A stretch of DNA of 64,000 nt from Albifimbria verrucaria. Lineage: Eukaryota > Ascomycota > Sordariomycetes > Hypocreales > Stachybotryaceae. Both the position numbers and the translations under genes were made by a program. The first letter of the stretch is position 1, and each line of letters begins with the position of its first letter. The notes below the pieces were generated by a model. It saw nothing but the letters and a program-made list of their open reading frames with translations. It searched no databases and had not been told where the DNA came from. This document shows, piece by piece, positions 36,398 to 47,874 of this stretch. Where the stretch lies: NCBI GenBank assembly GCA_020081605.1, contig JAHREC010000062.1:1302001-1366000 (forward strand), written 5' to 3'.

Positions 36398-36887
36398 GAG
36401 AGCTGTGATTCTTTGACCAAGGCCATGGAAGTCAGTTGACGGTGCGTAGGGCGAGGTCTGTGTTGTTGATGTCGCAAGAGACGTCAGGGTATCGTTTGGC
36501 CAAACAGGTCACAGCCTAGCGCCACGGTGCAGCGAATCCCGATGCCTAGACCGCCTAAGGCTGCAGTGGAAGCCCCTCCAGAAAAGAAATCAGCTGGGCT
36601 TGCAGTGTGCCTGTTCCAGTTGGAGGCCCCACTTTGGGTGCCCTGAGCCAGTCAGACGGATCCGGACAAATTGTCGGGGCTCTTCAATCTCACTCTTTTT
36701 ACTTTGGTTGCACACTACGGATGTATGTTGGGCTAAGCTAAACTGGTTGGTCTGGCCAGCACTTATCGATAACCACTATCTTATCAGTGTCCCGCCAAAG
36801 CAGAAAAAATTCCTAGACCCTTGGCTGTAAGTCTCTGTGCTATCTGGATGCACCAGAGTCGGCCGGCTCACCGCAGACAACAACACA
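36398..36887. promoter_or_regulatory. Divergent promoter YMC020W-like / RRP5
   Basis: 490 bp between start codons of two genes running apart. No specific motif recognised. Confidence 0.5.
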
Positions 36888-39800
36888 ATGAGCACCCTCA
36901 AGCGAAAGGACGCCCCGGGGTAGTCCTCCCGCCAAATCGGCCAAGAAGACCAAGGAGGCTCGTCCAGCAAAGAAGGATGACGCCGCCAAACCTGCGAAGC
37001 CCGCCGGCAAGGCAGCCGACAAGCCTGCCGACACCCGCGCGCAGTCTTCCGTCGTCTCGATACTCAAAGACGAGGAACCCATGTTCCCCGAGGTGGCGGC
37101 AGCGTTCTCACTCCTCTAGAACAGAAGCAGATTCAATTGGAAGCCAAGGCGGATGCCTTGCGCGACGAGGAGTTCACCACTGGCTCCAAGGCGCAGAAGA
37201 AGAAGAAGAGACAGACCAGCCTCAAGGGCGACAAGAAGACTACCAAACACGACAAGGATGAGGATAACGTCAAGGTCGAGAGCCTGAGCTTCAAGGTTTG
37301 CATCCTAGCCTGAATCCCAAGGTAGACAAAAACTAACTGCGTGCAGAAACTGGTCAAGGGATCTCTGGTTCTTGGTCAAGTAACCCGCGTCAACAACCTG
37401 GACCTCGAGGTGGCGCTGCCAAACAACCTGCTCGGCCACGTCTCAATCGTCGCCGTGTCCGAACAGCTGACCAAGCGTCTCCAAGCAAACGCTGCCGAGG
37501 ATGGAGCCGATGCGGAAGACGACGACAACGAGTCGTCCAACGAGAACGACGTCAACCTCAAGTCTCTCTACAAGCCCGGCCAGTACCTGCGAGTCTACGT
37601 GGTTTCCACCATGGACGACAAAGTCGTCGGAAAGGGAAAGCGAAAGATCGAGCTGTCCCTTCGACCCACCGAGGCCAACTCTGGCCTGGGCAAGGACGAC
37701 GTCGTGGCAAACAGCACCGTCATGGCGTCCATCATCAGTAACGAAGAGCGTGGATGTGTCATGGACGTTGGAATTCCGGACCTGCGCGCCTTCTTGCCCA
37801 AGGGCGAGATTGATCCCGAAATCGACGAGGAGCGCCTTCAGCCCGGCGCAGTTTTCTTGTGCCAGGTCACTGGCAAGGCATCCAACGGCAAGGTTGCTCA
37901 ATTGTCGTTGCTTCAGAAGAAGCTGGGCAACGTCAAGGAGTACCCTGCAGACGCGACGACAATCAACACTTTCCTGCCCGGTACCAATGTCGATCTCTTG
38001 ATCACCAACATTGACAGGAGAGGTCTCGCCGGAAAGATCATGGGACATCTGGACGCCACTGCCGATGTCATTCACACCGGTGCTGGATCTGACGGCGTTG
38101 ACCTTGCCTCCGCTTACAAGGTCGGATCAAAGGTCAAGGCCAGAATTATTTGCAACTTCCCTACAGCCAAGGAGCCCAAGCTGGGCCTGTCCTTGCTTCC
38201 TCACATTACCGCGCTCACCCACAAGCGCCCGACCAAGGCAAACAACAAGAAGCTCCTGACCGAAGTGTTGCCAATCTCATCAATGGTCGAGGAGTGCACC
38301 GTTCGTCACGTCGAGGGCGAGATTGGTCTCTTCGTCGACGTCGGTGTCCCTGGTCTCACCGGCTTCGTGCACATCTCCCGAGTTAAGGATGGCAAGGTTG
38401 ATGCCTTGTATGAGACGAGCGGACCGTACAAGACTGGTTCCAAGCACAAGGGTCGAATTGTGGGATACAACGCGATGGACGGCATGTTCCAGATTTCTTT
38501 CCAGAAGAGCATTCTCGAGCGACAGTACATTCGCCTCGAGGATGTGCCCGTTGGTGCAATCGTGAACTGCGAGGTGGAGAAGATGGTTGTCAAGGAAGAC
38601 GGCGTGGCCGGTTTGATCCTGAAGATTTCAGAGGGAATCAGCGGTTTCGTTCCGGAGCGTCACCTTGCCGACGTGCAACTGCAGCACCCCGAGAAGAAGT
38701 TCCGAGAGGGCATGAAGCTGAAGGCTCGTGTCCTGTCGGCCAATTTGGCCCGAAAGCGCCTCCGACTGACCCTCAAGAAGACCCTGGTCAACTCTGAATC
38801 GCCAGTGGTCAAGAGCTACGATGAGGTGAGCGTAGGAATGCAGGTTCTGGGCACAATCATCAAGCTCCAGCCCAACGGCGCTCACATCCAGTTCTACGGC
38901 TCGCTCAGGGGTTTCCTGCCCATTTCTGAGATGAGTGAAGCTTATATCCGAGACCCTTCAGAGCATTTCCGTGTTGGCCAGGCGGTCAGCATGCATGTGC
39001 TCGACGTGGATCCCGAGCAAAGACGACTGGTTGTTTCTTGCAAGGACCCTGCAGCTTTCGGCCTGGACAAGCAGAACGCCTTGAAGAACCTGCAAATTGG
39101 AGAGCTGGTTTCTGCCAAGGTTACACAGAAGACCGAGGACCAGGTCTTTGTTGAGCTGGCCGACAGCCAACTACGAGCCATCCTCTCCGTTGGACACCTC
39201 ACTGATAAGTCGGTTTCCAAGAACGAGTACGCTCTGAAGCGCATCTCCGTGGGCCAGACCCTGTCTTCGCTCGTTGTCATTGACAAGGACGAGAAGCGAC
39301 GGGCCATCATCCTTACCCAGAAGCCCAGCCTCGTCAACGCTTCCAAGGAAGGCAAGCTTCTCACCAAGTTCGAGGACGCAAAGGAGGGCGATGTGGTTCC
39401 TGGATTCGTCAGAAACATCACCCAGACAGCTATCTTCGTTCAGTTTGCCGGAAACCTGCACGCCCTTCTCCCCAAGTCTCGTCTGCCCGCCGATGTGCAG
39501 TCAACCCCGATTTTGGCATGCACAAGTCTCAGTCTATCGAGGTCCGCATTGTTTCTGTCATTCCAGACCTGCGCCGCATCATGGTGGCCCCGCCTCTTCC
39601 AGCGAGGAGGATGTGAAGCCCAAGGCCGAGAAGCCTGCTCCCACTGACAACCTTGTCCTGGGCAGTGTGACCCGTGCCAAGATCACCTCGATCAAAGAGA
39701 CTCAGCTTAACGTCCAGATCGTCGACAGCCAAGTCCAGGGACGTATCGATGTGTCCCAGGTTTTTGACAGCTGGGATGAGATCAGCAACCCCAAGGAGCC

Positions 39801-42354
39801 CTCGACAAGTTCAACCGCAAGCAGCTTCTGAGGGTTAGGGTCATGGGCATTCACGACGCCAAGGATCACCGATTCCTGCCAATCTCCCACAGGTCGGCGC
39901 ACTCCGTTCTGGAGCTGACTGCTAAGCCATCAGACTTCAAGAGCGATACCCTGGAGCCCCTGTCACTGGAAAAGGTGCAAGTTGGCGAGACCTACGTTGC
40001 CTTTGTCAACAACGTCAGCCCTCAGTTCCTCTGGGTCAACCTGTCGCCTACGGTCCGAGGTCGTATCTCCGCCATGGAAGCTTCGGACGATCTGTCCCAA
40101 CTGAGCGATCTGGAGGCCAACTTCCCCGTTGGATCCGCCCTTAAGGTGCGTGTTACGGCTGTCGATGTCAAGACCAACCGCCTTGACCTCTCGGCCCGCT
40201 CTGGCACCAACGACGCCGTCACCTGGAGCTCGCTGAAGAAGAATATGGTTCTGCCCGGTAAGGTCACCAAGGTCAACGAGCGTCAGATCCTGGTTAAGCT
40301 GAGCGAATCGGTTTCCGGACCGGTCCACCTGCCCGATATGGTCGATAACTACGACGACGTCAACACCCTCAAGCATAAGAAGAATGACATTGTTCGCGTC
40401 GCCGTTGTGGAGATCGATGCCAGCAACAAGCGACTTCGATTGTCCAACCGTCCTTCGCGTATCATGAGCTCGACTCTTCCCGTTGTCGACAAGGAAATCA
40501 CCGACATTTCTCAAATTTCCCAGGGCGATATTGTCCGTGGCTTTGTGAAGAATGTTTCTGACAAGGGTCTGTTTGTGCTGCTTGGTGGTCAAGTTACCGC
40601 ACTTGTTAAGATTGCCAACCTGTCCGACCGATTCCTGAAGGAGTGGAAGGATCAGTTCCAGGTTGATCAGCTTGTCAAGGGCCGTGTCATTGCCGTCGAC
40701 GCTGCTTCCAAGCACATCGAGCTCAGCTTGAAGTCATCTGTCGTGGACGAGGATTACAAGCCCTTGCTCACTTTCAACGACATCAAGACTGGCCAGATTG
40801 TTACAGGCAAGGTCCGAAAGGTCGAGGATTTCGGTGCTTTCATTGTCGTTGACAACTCGGCCAATGTTAGCGGTCTGTGCCACCGCAGCCAGATGGCTGA
40901 CAAGGTTGTGCCGGATGCTTCGAAGCTTTACCAAGAGGGCGATATTGTGAAGGCCCTGGTTCTCGAGGTTGACGCCAAGAAGAAGAGAATCAGCTTCAGC
41001 CTGAAGCCTTCTGACATTGATGAGGACGACACTGACATGGACTCGGATGCTGGTGTTGCTCTCATTGAGGAAGGTGATGACAGCGATGATGATGCTGAGG
41101 ATGTCGATATGGACGATGGAGCTTCAATCGATATTATCGGCACGGACAATGTCTCAGACGATGAGGATGAGGACGAAGACGATGAGGATGTTGAGGGCTC
41201 TGGTGAAGATGAGGACGAGGATGTTGAAATGGACGACGAGCCGCAGCCGAAGTCAAAGTCCAAGGGACTCAGCGCAGGCAAGAAGTCTGACTGGTCGGCG
41301 GATCCATTTGGCGACGCGGAATCCGACTCAGAAGAGCGGGCTGGCGACGACAAGGACAAGTCCAAGAAGAAGCGTAAGAAGGGTGAGGTCCAAGTCGACA
41401 AGACGGCTGAGCTGGACGTCAACGGCCCGCAAACATCGAGCGACTACGAACGACTCCTCCTGGGTCAGCCAGATTCGTCCGAGCTGTGGATCGCCTACAT
41501 GGCTTTCCAGATGCAGGTCAGCGATCTGTCCAAGGCACGAGAGGTTGCGGAGCGTGCGATCAAGTCGATCAACATCCGAGAGGAGACTGAAAAGCTGAAC
41601 GTCTGGGTTGCCTATCTCAACTTGGAGGTGGCCTACGGTACCAAGGAAACGGTGGAGGAGGTGTTCAAGCGGGCCTGCCAGTACAACGATGAGCAGGAGG
41701 TTCACGAGAGGCTTGCGAGCATCTACATTCAGTCCGAGAAGCTTCGGGTAAGCATTCCCTGGTGATTTAATAATTGGAAGTCAAGTTGCTAACGCATTTA
41801 CAGAGAGCCGATGACCACTTCGAGACCATGGTCAAGAAGTTCGGTGCCAAGGCCCCGAGCGTCTGGGTCAACTACGCACACTACCTCCACGTCACGAGGA
41901 ACGACCCTGCCAAGGCCAGGTCTCTGCTGCCTCGCGCGACGCAGCAGCTGGACAAGCAGCACCATCAGAACATCCTGGGCCGCTTCGCCGCTCTCGAGTT
42001 CCGCTCCCCAACGGCGAGCCTGAGCGTGGCCGCACCATGTTCGAGGGCCTGCTGGCGACGTGGCCCAAGAAGGGCGATCTCTGGAACCAGCTGCTGGATC
42101 TGGAGATTGGCATCGCCGGGCCGGAAACGGACCCCACGGCGGTGCGGGACGTGTTCGAGAGGAGGACGAGGGTCAAGGGCCTGAAGCCGCAGCAGGCGGA
42201 GAAGTGGTTCCGCCGATGGGCAGCGTGGGAGGAGAAGCTGGACCCCAAGGGCAAGGAGAGGGTGATGGCCAAGGCCCAGGAATGGGCGGCGTCATTCAAG
42301 GCCAGGAAGGAGGCGGAAGCTGCGGCTCAGGCTGACGAGGAGATGGAGGAGTAG
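36888..42354 (+). CDS. RRP5: rRNA biogenesis protein Rrp5
   Basis: Nucleolar S1-repeat protein needed for cleavages A0-A3 and so for both 18S and 5.8S rRNA maturation (family knowledge). Exon 1 36888-37295, intron 51 bp, long exon 37347-41747, intron 56 bp, last exon 41804-42354. A basic N-terminus (AKKTKEARPAKKDD) precedes a long series of S1 RNA-binding repeats (about residues 140-1360), recognisable by repeated VGxxVxGxV, GxxGFVHIS-type and RIxLSLK-type strands. An acidic Asp/Glu block follows (41017-41250, about residues 1361-1440), a KKKRKKGE basic patch, then HAT/TPR-like helices (ELWIAYMAFQMQ, VWVAYLNLEVAYG, VWVNYAHYLHV, ending AAQADEEMEE). About seven bases are missing (36915-36920 two; 37089; about 39506; 39591; 39800; 42011). 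Corrected length 1788 aa, standard for the family. Confidence 0.95.
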
Positions 42355-43446
42355 GGTGGAAATCCTTCGCGGTCGGTTTGTACATATCTGTAACATCAGA
42401 GCCTTTTGCGGTCGATGTCAAGAGAAGAAGAAAAAAAGCATGTAGGCTGTGGTTCAGAGTAGCTAAGCATACCAATGGAGTTTTTATTATGTTAAGTTAC
42501 ATTTGGAGTTGATGGAGCAGTGTGTGGTTGTACGTGTGAAGCGTGTATTGATGTAGGTTGTTGTAGAGGTGCTAACAAGGGTGTGATATATGGTGTGGCG
42601 TGCGCAGGGGAGGGAGCTTGTCACAACGGAGCTGTCAGGACGGAAATTACCGAGCGCTGTTATCTTTGGGGGCGGTCTCGGTGCGGTCGGTGGAAGAAGA
42701 AACGAAGTATTGGATAGCTGACGAATTTGGAAAGGAAAAAGAAAAGAAAAAAGATGGGCGGGATTTGATAATCGGGATGAGCACTTGTACAGCAAATATT
42801 TTTGATGCTTGTGGAAATCAATTACATGGGATAGAGATTACGTAGGTGTAAGTAGGTATATGTATGTAAGTGTGTGTATATGTACGTATATGGTGGAGTG
42901 TAAACCTGTTTCTGCAACAAGTCAACTAGTTGTCATTTTTGTGCATGTTTTTACTACAGCACACAAGAGGAATGGAATAATAAATGATAAATTAAATTAA
43001 AAAAAAAAAAGAGAGAGAGGAAAAAGATAAGACGAAATGCCCATGTCGATCACGCAAAGGTATGAGACAAAACGCCTTGGGCCGGCCGAAGCACGTCACC
43101 GCCCCGGCTCCACCTCTGTATTAGCGTGGCAGGTCAAGCAGTCCGGACCCTCGGCCTGCCTCGTCTGTTGAAGAGGTTACTGGCTGGCCACGGCGGTCAA
43201 ATTTGGCGGTTTGCGCTGTCGTTGCTGCAATTCCCGTTTTGGGACCGCCGGTCGCTCAGCTCGGCTGGTCGCGCAATATCTCGCCCTGCTCACCTCACAC
43301 ACCTAACCTGGCTCTGACTGACTGATACAGTACCTCCCTCATACCCGCTGCTCAGGCTCTGCGCCGTTTCTCGTTTTGTCCTTTTCTCCCTTTTCTGCAA
43401 CGCGATAGCGCTCTGAGGCGGATGTCCTAGTTCCAAAAGCGCAGTC
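42355..43446. other. Intergenic region
   Basis: 1.1 kb; AT-rich 3' flank of RRP5 with TG-rich repeats near 42845-42895 and an A10 run plus GA repeat at 43000-43018, then the promoter of the zinc-cluster gene. No gene seen. Confidence 0.5.
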
Positions 43447-46387
43447 ATGGGCTGTCGGGTGTGTCGCGCGCGAAAGGTGAGCGTCCTTTGCGCCAGCAGT
43501 AGCTGCTGCTATACACCATATCATGGTCATGTCCTGCTCACTCACACGTGCCCGCCCAGGTCAAATGCGACGGACGCCCCAACGGCTGCCGCAACTGCGA
43601 GCGTCTCCAGCTCGACTGCGTCGGCGACGACGGCTCCTCTGCTGGCCGCCGGCCCTCGTTGGCTACCCTGCGCAAGATCCGCACCTACCGCTCCTGCACC
43701 AGCTGTCGCCTGTCCAAGACCAAGTGCAACGGCGACCGCCCGAAGTGCTCCAGGTGTGCCGTCAAGCGCGTCGACTGTGTCTACGATGGTGGCTCCGCTC
43801 CGCGCTGGGCCCGCTCCTCGACCAGTCGTCCTCGCGCGGCCCGGAGTCCGAGGCTAGCCATGGCCGGAGCCACTCTATCGACGATACCGTCGTCACTGCC
43901 AAGGAGGAGCTCGACTCCTCCGCTTCCCTACTGACCGTGGCCGGGCCTCCCGGCTGCCTCCCGCCGACGATGGTCCTGACCGAGCTCCACCTACCCCGTC
44001 CGAGCCCGGCGCCTCGGCCGGCCACCTGCATGCCCCACGGCCTTCCAACCCGGCCTTGGACATTTCGCCTTCCGATCCGTTAGCATGGTAAGTCTGAATT
44101 CATCTTGTCCTTCTCCCGAGCCTGCAACACGTCCGGCTCATGCGTCTCGTAGGCTGCTGTCCCCGGACCTTCCGTCCTCCCGTCACCTGCGTCGCCTTGT
44201 CGAGCAGTACTTCATCAACATCCATCCCGTCCGCTGCTTTGCGTTTGTGCATAAGCCGTCATTCATGCGCCAGCTCGACAAGGGCTTCACGACTGATGAT
44301 GAGCTTGCCTTGCTGCACATCATGTGCGCCCAGGGAGCAAAGTAAGTGCCTCTGTTGCTAAGATTGAATGCTGTCGGCTCATATATCATCAGGTTCTATG
44401 CTTTAAGTCAGCTAGATGAGATTCCTCCCCTAGCATTCCTTCGCGCCGTGGGAAATCAGTGGGCAAAGAAGGCAGAGTTTCTCATTTTAAGTAACTTTGG
44501 TAAAATATCGGTGCAAAGACTGATGGTACGGCCCTTCACCCCTATATACGTGGTATCGCTGACCCAGGTAGACTACTGTCCTTTTACAAGACTACCACTT
44601 TAGAGCTGGCGAGTATAACCAGTCCCTGATCCTCAGCGGTCTGACCGTTCGTATGGCCCACGCCTTGAAAATTAACACCGAGTACTCCGCCGATATCATG
44701 TGCACCGAGTCTGATGGCACCGCACCATCCATTGTCTCTAGAGAGAGCCGACGACGACTTATGTGGGCATGTTATGTCCTCGACGCATGGACAAGCAGTG
44801 GTATTGACCAGCTGAGTCTGTTGCGAGAAAACGACATTAAGATTCAGCTCCCTTGCAACGAGAGGAACTTTGGCTTGCGCATCGCTTCTGTTACCGAGAC
44901 GCTCGGTGTCGGCCATGTGCTGCAGTTTCTTCCTCCGGCTATTGTCCCTCGCAGGCCGGCGGCTAACATGGGCATTATGGCTTACTATATCCGAATTGTA
45001 ACGTTGTGGAAGAAGGTCGTTAGGTATGTTATTGCGTCTAAATGTTCTCTAGGTCGCCACTAACGTTGCCCAGATACCTAAGCCGCAGTCACGGCAGTCA
45101 ACCTCCGTGGTCGCCGGAATCCGAGTTTGCCGCTCTTGATTCTGATCTGAAAATGTGGCGCCGAGAGCTGCCAGATTTCGTTGAATATTCCGCAGACACC
45201 ATTTACGCCCGTCTGGACTCGAACCAACTCGGGGCGCTGGTGGTCATCCACTGCACATACCACTACAGCTATCTAGAACTATACAAGGTTTCCATGCCAG
45301 ACCTGTTCAAACTACGGAAGTCGTTTACATTCCCGTCGGAGCACGTGGAATTTCTGCAGTCGATCCAGGCCGAGTGCTATCACCATGCGCAAAGGATTGC
45401 CACCATTCTGGCAGAAGCTGCTCAGCACGGCTCGAGGTTGCTTTCTGACGGTCTGTTGCCGTTTTTCGTTTACGACAGCAGTCGAGTTATTCTATACTAC
45501 GTCTCGCGACTGCTCGATCCAAACAGGACCGATGCCCAGGCGAAGATGAAGGAAGCGGTCAAGGCGGTGGAGAGCAACAACCGTCTATTAAGAGAGATGT
45601 CGCCTCTCTCCCCATTGCAGACTCTCTGGTGAGTCACCCGATAACAAACAATGTTCACCAACTAATGGTAAATAGTCAAACACACTCGATGGATGGCTGG
45701 CCAAGATCCGGAGGACTTCGGATAGAGCCGAAGCTAACAACCGATCCCCGGCTGACAGTTCGTCGGGGCCACAAGACGATTTGTAAGTTGTTCCCATCGA
45801 GTTTGATCCACGCATTCATTAACACGGACATAGATCCAGCATCCCGCCGGAAACTCCTACGCATACTCCGGACTTCGTGCTGCCTCCCATCTCTCTCAAT
45901 CGCTTCGGCCGTACTGGCACCAGCGACCGTCCGACGGAAAGCCGGGGACCCCCAGCATAAGCGGCACGGAGTGGAGCACCGCCAACCCCAACGCCAACAG
46001 CACCTGGGACCACACCAGCGCAGCGCATCAGCTCGTCGGGCTGAGCCAGGACGGCGCCGGACCACGCGGTGGCACCGGGGGCTGCAGCATGAACGGCCCG
46101 TGTCGTTGCACCCATTGCCCAAGCCAGCAAACAACGGCCGGTCTCCATCCCAGCCGTTGCTCCCCATGTGTGACGCGCTAGAGCTGGAAGACCTGCAGAA
46201 CTTTTTGTCGTGGGATATGCACGGCATCATGGAGATTAGTGACAGTATATCCAACCTTGGGACGGAGGACACGACGATTCCGTCGTGGAATGGGGGCTTT
46301 GAGGAAAGGAATGGTTATTGTGTGTGTGGATTTAGTTGCTTAGATACCCGATATTTTGTTTCTTGTTATGTTCCGTATGTGATGTGA
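43447..46387 (+). CDS. Transcription factor with two tandem Zn2Cys6 clusters
   Basis: Nuclear DNA-binding regulator; targets unknown. The first cluster has Cys at residues 3, 6, 13, 20, 23 and 30 (spacing 2-6-6-2-6) starting MGCRVCRARK; an 83-bp intron (43477-43559) cuts it after Lys10. A second complete cluster has Cys at 56, 59, 66, 73, 76 and 83 with the same spacing (YRSCTSCRLSKTKCNG). Further introns: 44088-44152, 44342-44392, 44526-44571, 45024-45073, 45629-45675 and 45783-45833. The middle is the fungal-specific TF domain (LVEQYFINIHPVRCFAFVHK, LSGLTVRMAHALKI, SRESRRRLMWACYVLDAW). The C-terminus has ALELEDLQNFLSWDMHGIMEI, typical of such regulators. Frame breaks at about 43800, 43938, 45679, 45947 and in the Ser/Pro-rich tail; length about 850 aa. 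The exact stop is uncertain. Confidence 0.88.
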
Positions 46388-47874
46388 ATATTGTGTTTTC
46401 GAGACTGGTCGGACTGTCGGTTACGGACCGGGCCATCGCTATGGTAATAGAAATTGTCACTCATGGTTTGGAGGGAAGAGAACGACGAAAGGAAATATGA
46501 GCTGCTCTTTAGACGCCTTTTCGCGAGCATCTTTGTTACATCTTGAGTCCATGTCTCAGTGCTGTGTAGAGAGCATTGACATGTTTACTGAGTAAGTGAA
46601 TCGTGGTAGGGAAATAGTCTAGGGTAGCCCAGATACTGCATCGTGGACTTGTCTGTGCTTGTTATGTGTATCATGTTTACGTGTTGTGTATGAACTTTGA
46701 TGACCTACTACTATGATACACAGTTATATCATGCTCTGTGTGTTTTGAAGCAGTCATATCTCTAGTGTACGAAACGTGCGGGTGGTCGCATGTCAGCCCT
46801 CGCATCTCATGCAGGATACAGCATCAATCCCACAGTTACACTGATGCATCACTACGATGGCCGACTAAAAAGACCAAGACATTCTGCATTTAAAGAGATG
46901 GGTCTTGTCTAATGTGGATAACAGGAACTAAGCATCGCACGTGGAACAAACACAAAGTGGATGAATGGGTGTGATCGCCGTATGGTTGTGTTTCATGCAG
47001 ATCTAGCAGAGTAGCACTTTAGGGTGGGAACTGAAGATTCATGCAGCCGTTTTTGCTAGACAAGTTCACCGTGGGCATTTGTTTCTGAGTTATATTGTGT
47101 CCACATAGAGCCTCAACGGGTGGATGTGTTCATGGACGGCTTGGCTAACACTGAAGCTTGTCGTGGAGCTGGACCGTGCTATACTTAGCCGTGGTGGAGT
47201 CACAACAACAGAGAGCCGCGCAGAAACGACTGGACATGGCAGCAGCGTCAGGATGACCGTCTCAAGACGCGTCGGCGCATGCGGGCGGGCGATGGGAGGT
47301 GGATGTGCATGTTGGGTTGCGTGCAGAATGCAGGTTACTGGCGACTCGAGGTCCAATCATCAAAGTGTCCCAGTTGGGAAACCGGGCAGCGCGGGGTCGT
47401 TGCCATGACAACACAGCACCCATGCGAGACACACATACAGCGCCAGCGCCATGTACACACGGCAAACAAGGCTAGGGACGCCCGTCCAATCCCATAAGCC
47501 ACCTGCATCTTCCTATCCTTATCGCTCGCCGTGAGAACATCGCTCGCTTGTCCTCCCTTCACCAGCAGCATCAACAGCAGCGACCGACCGAGCACGACGA
47601 CGACGATCGACGTCAGACAACGGCCGCGCCAGCTGCATTCTGCCGGTGGATGGATTCGTGAACCGCTTTTCCTCTCGCGACGCGATTCGCATGTTCGGAA
47701 GACGCCTGTGCTCTTTCATGCGTGAATGAGAAGAATTTGAACACGAATATCAACTGTTACGACGACGCACAGACAGAGGCAACCACCTCTTCTACCTTAC
47801 GACGTGCCATTACCCAAGATAAACAACACTGAACCTGCCCTCCGATCTGGGTCCTCGACCCATTCTCCGCCGCC
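46388..47874. other. Intergenic region
   Basis: 1.5 kb between two + genes; no supported gene. Right part presumably the ASE1 promoter and leader. Confidence 0.5.

Noticed and set aside
37443..38075. Open frame of 210 codons on - inside RRP5 (and similar ones to 40715)
   Set aside because: Antisense shadows of the S1-repeat coding sequence with its strong codon bias.
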